64,000 nucleotides of DNA from Halobaculum saliterrae (GTDB taxonomy: Archaea; Halobacteriota; Halobacteria; Halobacteriales; Haloferacaceae). The translations under genes were made by a program, and so were the position numbers. Below are positions 61,981-64,000 of the stretch, piece by piece; the first letter of the stretch is position 1; every line of letters begins with the position of its first letter. Below the pieces are notes generated by a model that had not been told where the DNA came from, did no database searches, and was given only the letters and a program-made list of their open reading frames with translations. The DNA lies in the NCBI RefSeq assembly GCF_009831625.1, contig NZ_WUUS01000006.1, forward strand, positions 1-64,000, read 5' to 3'.

Positions 61981-64000
61981 GTGTCCGAGCAACTCCCACA
62001 GGTCGAGACCCTGTTCCTCCACGCGCGCGACGACGCCGACGAGTTCACCGTCGTCGTCGAGCGCGACGGCTCGCGCGTCCTCCAGGGCGTCCTCGAACTC
62101 AAGGAGGCCGACGCCGGCCCGCGCCCGCGACGCTTCCGGGTGAAACAGAAGGGCGGCGAGGAGCCGCGCCAGCCCGACCAGTTCGTCGAGCTGGCGCGCA
62201 ACGCGCGCCGGATCCGCATCTCCGAGCAGACGGGGGCGGGCGCCCGCGACCGACTCGTCGAGATGCTCGACGCCTACCAACTCGACGCCAAGCAGGTGCG
62301 CACCTGCCGCTACTGCGCGAACGCCGGACGCTACTCCCCGGTCACCTCCGACACCGCGGTGAAGGCCGACCGCGACTGGATCTGTCAGGACTGCGCGAAG
62401 CGCGAGCTCGAGCGCGAGCTCTCCTACAAGGGGCAGTTCACCGGCAACGCGCAGGACCGTCTCGAGGACCTCCTGTTCGAGGTGCAGGACCTGGAGCGCA
62501 TCACGAACCTCCTGCAGGGGAACCTCGACCCCGACCTCACGAAGTTCGACACCATCTCGGCGACGACCGACGAGATCGACCCCGTCCGCACGGACTCGCT
62601 GAACCTCCACCCCGCGCTCCAGGAGCGCGTCGAGGGGCGGTTCGAGGAGCTGCTGCCCGTGCAGAGCCTCTCGGCCGAGAACGGCCTGTTCGAGGGCGAC
62701 GACCAGCTCGTGGTGAGCGCGACGGCGACCGGGAAGACGCTCGTCGGGGAGCTCGCGGGCGTGAACAACGCGCTCAACGGGAAGGGGAAGCTGCTGTTCC
62801 TCGTCCCGCTGGTCGCGCTCGCAAACCAGAAGCACGAGGACTTCGAGGAACGGTACGGCGACGTGCTCGACGTGACCATCCGGGTGGGCGCCTCCCGGAT
62901 CAACGACGACGGCAACCGCTTCGATCCGAACGCGGACGTGATCGTCGGCACCTACGAGGGGATCGACCACGCGCTGCGCACGGGCAAGGACATGGGCGAC
63001 ATCGGCACCGTCGTCATCGACGAGGTCCACACCCTGAAGGAGGCGGGCCGCGGTCACCGCCTCGACGGGATGATCTCGCGGCTCAAGCACTACTCCGAGA
63101 ACCGGAACTCCTCGGCACAGTGGGTGTACCTCTCGGCGACCGTCGGCAACCCCGAGTTCCTGGCCGAGCGGCTGGGTGCGACCCTCATCGAGTTCGAGGA
63201 GCGTCCGGTCCCCATCGAGCGTCACGTCACCTTCGCCGACGAGCGCGAGAAGGTCGAGATCGAGAAGAAGCTCGTCAAACGCGAGTTCGACACGAAGTCC
63301 TCGAAGGGGTACCGCGGGCAGACGATCGTCTTCACCAACTCCCGCCGGCGCTGCCACGAGATCTCCCGGAAGCTGGAGTACGACTCCGCGCCGTACCACG
63401 CGGGCCTCGACTACAAGCGCCGCAAGACCGTCGAGCGGAAGTTCGGCGATCAGGAGCTGGCGGCGGTCGTCACCACCGCCGCGCTGGCCGCCGGCGTCGA
63501 CTTCCCCGCCTCGCAGGTGATCTTCGACACGCTCGCGATGGGGATCGAGTGGCTGTCCGTGCAGGAGTTCGAGCAGATGCTCGGCCGCGCGGGCCGGCCC
63601 GACTACCACGATCAGGGGAAGGTGTACGTGCTCGTCGAGCCGGACGCCAGCTACCACTCCTCGATGGAGGGCACCGAGGACGAGACCGCGTTCAAGCTGC
63701 TGAAGGGGGAGATGGAGGACGTGACGACGGTGTACGACACCGCCTCCGCCGCCGAGGAGACCCTCGCGAACGTCGTCGTCGCGGGGAAGCAGGCCAAGCG
63801 GTTGAACGACCGGATGATCGGCGAGGTCCCCACGACCCACGCGATCGGCAAGCTGCTGGAGTGGGAGTTCATCGACGGGCTGTCGCCGACCCCGCTGGGC
63901 CGGGCGGTCACCGAGCACTTCCTCGCCCCGGACGACGCGTTCCGGATCCTCGACGGGATCCGGAAGGACCACCACCCCTACGAGATCGTCGCGGACATGG
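61981..64000 (+). CDS. DEAD/DEVH-box SF2 helicase with zinc-ribbon N terminus (3' truncated)
   Basis: 673 codons are present from a GTG at 61981; the frame is still open at the window end. The first 230 residues are a haloarchaeal N-terminal part with four cysteines (109, 112, 135, 138) that could bind zinc. The helicase core follows: ATATGKT (247-253), DEVH (347-350), FTNSRRRCHE and the motif VI LGRAGRPD. The arrangement is Ski2/Hel308-like and so suggests a 3'-5' DNA or RNA helicase. The missing C terminus prevents a firm name. Confidence 0.88.
   Translation, partial: MSEQLPQVETLFLHARDDADEFTVVVERDGSRVLQGVLELKEADAGPRPRRFRVKQKGGEEPRQPDQFVELARNARRIRISEQTGAGARDRLVEMLDAYQLDAKQVRTCRYCANAGRYSPVTSDTAVKADRDWICQDCAKRELERELSYKGQFTGNAQDRLEDLLFEVQDLERITNLLQGNLDPDLTKFDTISATTDEIDPVRTDSLNLHPALQERVEGRFEELLPVQSLSAENGLFEGDDQLVVSATATGKTLVGELAGVNNALNGKGKLLFLVPLVALANQKHEDFEERYGDVLDVTIRVGASRINDDGNRFDPNADVIVGTYEGIDHALRTGKDMGDIGTVVIDEVHTLKEAGRGHRLDGMISRLKHYSENRNSSAQWVYLSATVGNPEFLAERLGATLIEFEERPVPIERHVTFADEREKVEIEKKLVKREFDTKSSKGYRGQTIVFTNSRRRCHEISRKLEYDSAPYHAGLDYKRRKTVERKFGDQELAAVVTTAALAAGVDFPASQVIFDTLAMGIEWLSVQEFEQMLGRAGRPDYHDQGKVYVLVEPDASYHSSMEGTEDETAFKLLKGEMEDVTTVYDTASAAEETLANVVVAGKQAKRLNDRMIGEVPTTHAIGKLLEWEFIDGLSPTPLGRAVTEHFLAPDDAFRILDGIRKDHHPYEIVADM

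Noticed and set aside
59977-63975. 1332-codon open frame on the minus strand across the cupin and helicase genes
   Set aside because: It runs antisense to several well-supported genes and shows no domain; it is a high-GC artefact.

Overview
The window is a gene-dense piece of chromosome from an extremely halophilic archaeon (class Halobacteria). The evidence is a GC content that looks near 70 percent, proteins loaded with Asp and Glu, G/C at third codon positions, TATA boxes about 27 bases before start codons (mostly leaderless genes), and archaea-only or haloarchaea-only families: Hef, the ubiquitin-like modifier SAMP2, RPA3 with its partner, RfcS, archaeal AlaRS, Brp/Blh, a Tfx regulator, a HalOD1 domain and a DUF1931 single-histone-fold protein. 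I see no insertion sequence, prophage, CRISPR array or rRNA. One tRNA gene (His, GUG) is present. This is core chromosome rather than an accessory island.

Layout. 1-9.3 kb: tail of an unknown gene, the repair helicase/nuclease Hef, the retinal-synthesis pair crtY-blh, a three-cysteine ferredoxin, rpiA, a histone-fold protein, an orphan larB, a small zinc-finger protein, a GIY-YIG protein, a lipoprotein and a flavin reductase. 9.4-15.9 kb: a phosphohexomutase, an alkaline-phosphatase-superfamily protein, SAMP2 overlapping a GNAT acetyltransferase and divergent from rfcS, a CDF cation exporter and a phosphodiesterase. 16-22 kb: a membrane-anchored HTH regulator with a surface protein, a glutaryl-CoA-type dehydrogenase, DCC and cupin proteins, a two-cluster ferredoxin and an AbrB/PIN toxin-antitoxin pair. 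22-35 kb: a large HdrD-like membrane Fe-S oxidoreductase, cmi4, a solo Cas4-like protein, a glutaredoxin / cysteine-free redoxin / TsaC operon, a CNNM-type CBS protein, a metallo-hydrolase, a phosphate transporter, a glutamine amidotransferase, a serine-less alpha/beta hydrolase, threonine aldolase and TspO.

35-46 kb: a three-GAF histidine kinase, alaS with three small followers, an M29-like aminopeptidase whose 3' end is duplicated downstream, a leaderless zinc-finger gene, and the divergent lrp/glnA pair for nitrogen control. 45-53 kb: an envelope-type operon (two BrkB/YihY paralogues, a small membrane protein, a PAP2 phosphatase) downstream of trm1, a SWIM protein, a TRAM protein, a Tfx regulator and an SDR. 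53-64 kb: mannose-1-phosphate guanylyltransferase, the rpa3-rpap3 operon with a ribbon-helix-helix/coiled-coil gene, a HalOD1 protein, a membrane histidine kinase and a REC-PAS regulator flanking tRNA-His, a site-2-type protease back to back with a cupin gene, and the start of an SF2 helicase cut by the window edge.

No single undescribed multi-gene system is evident. The most unusual signals are proteins that keep a fold but lack the canonical catalytic residues (Cas4-like, redoxin, alpha/beta hydrolase, SDR), the 4-base overlap of SAMP2 with an acetyltransferase, two PCNA-box-like motifs in the Hef linker, and sequence duplications that copy the 3' ends of genes.
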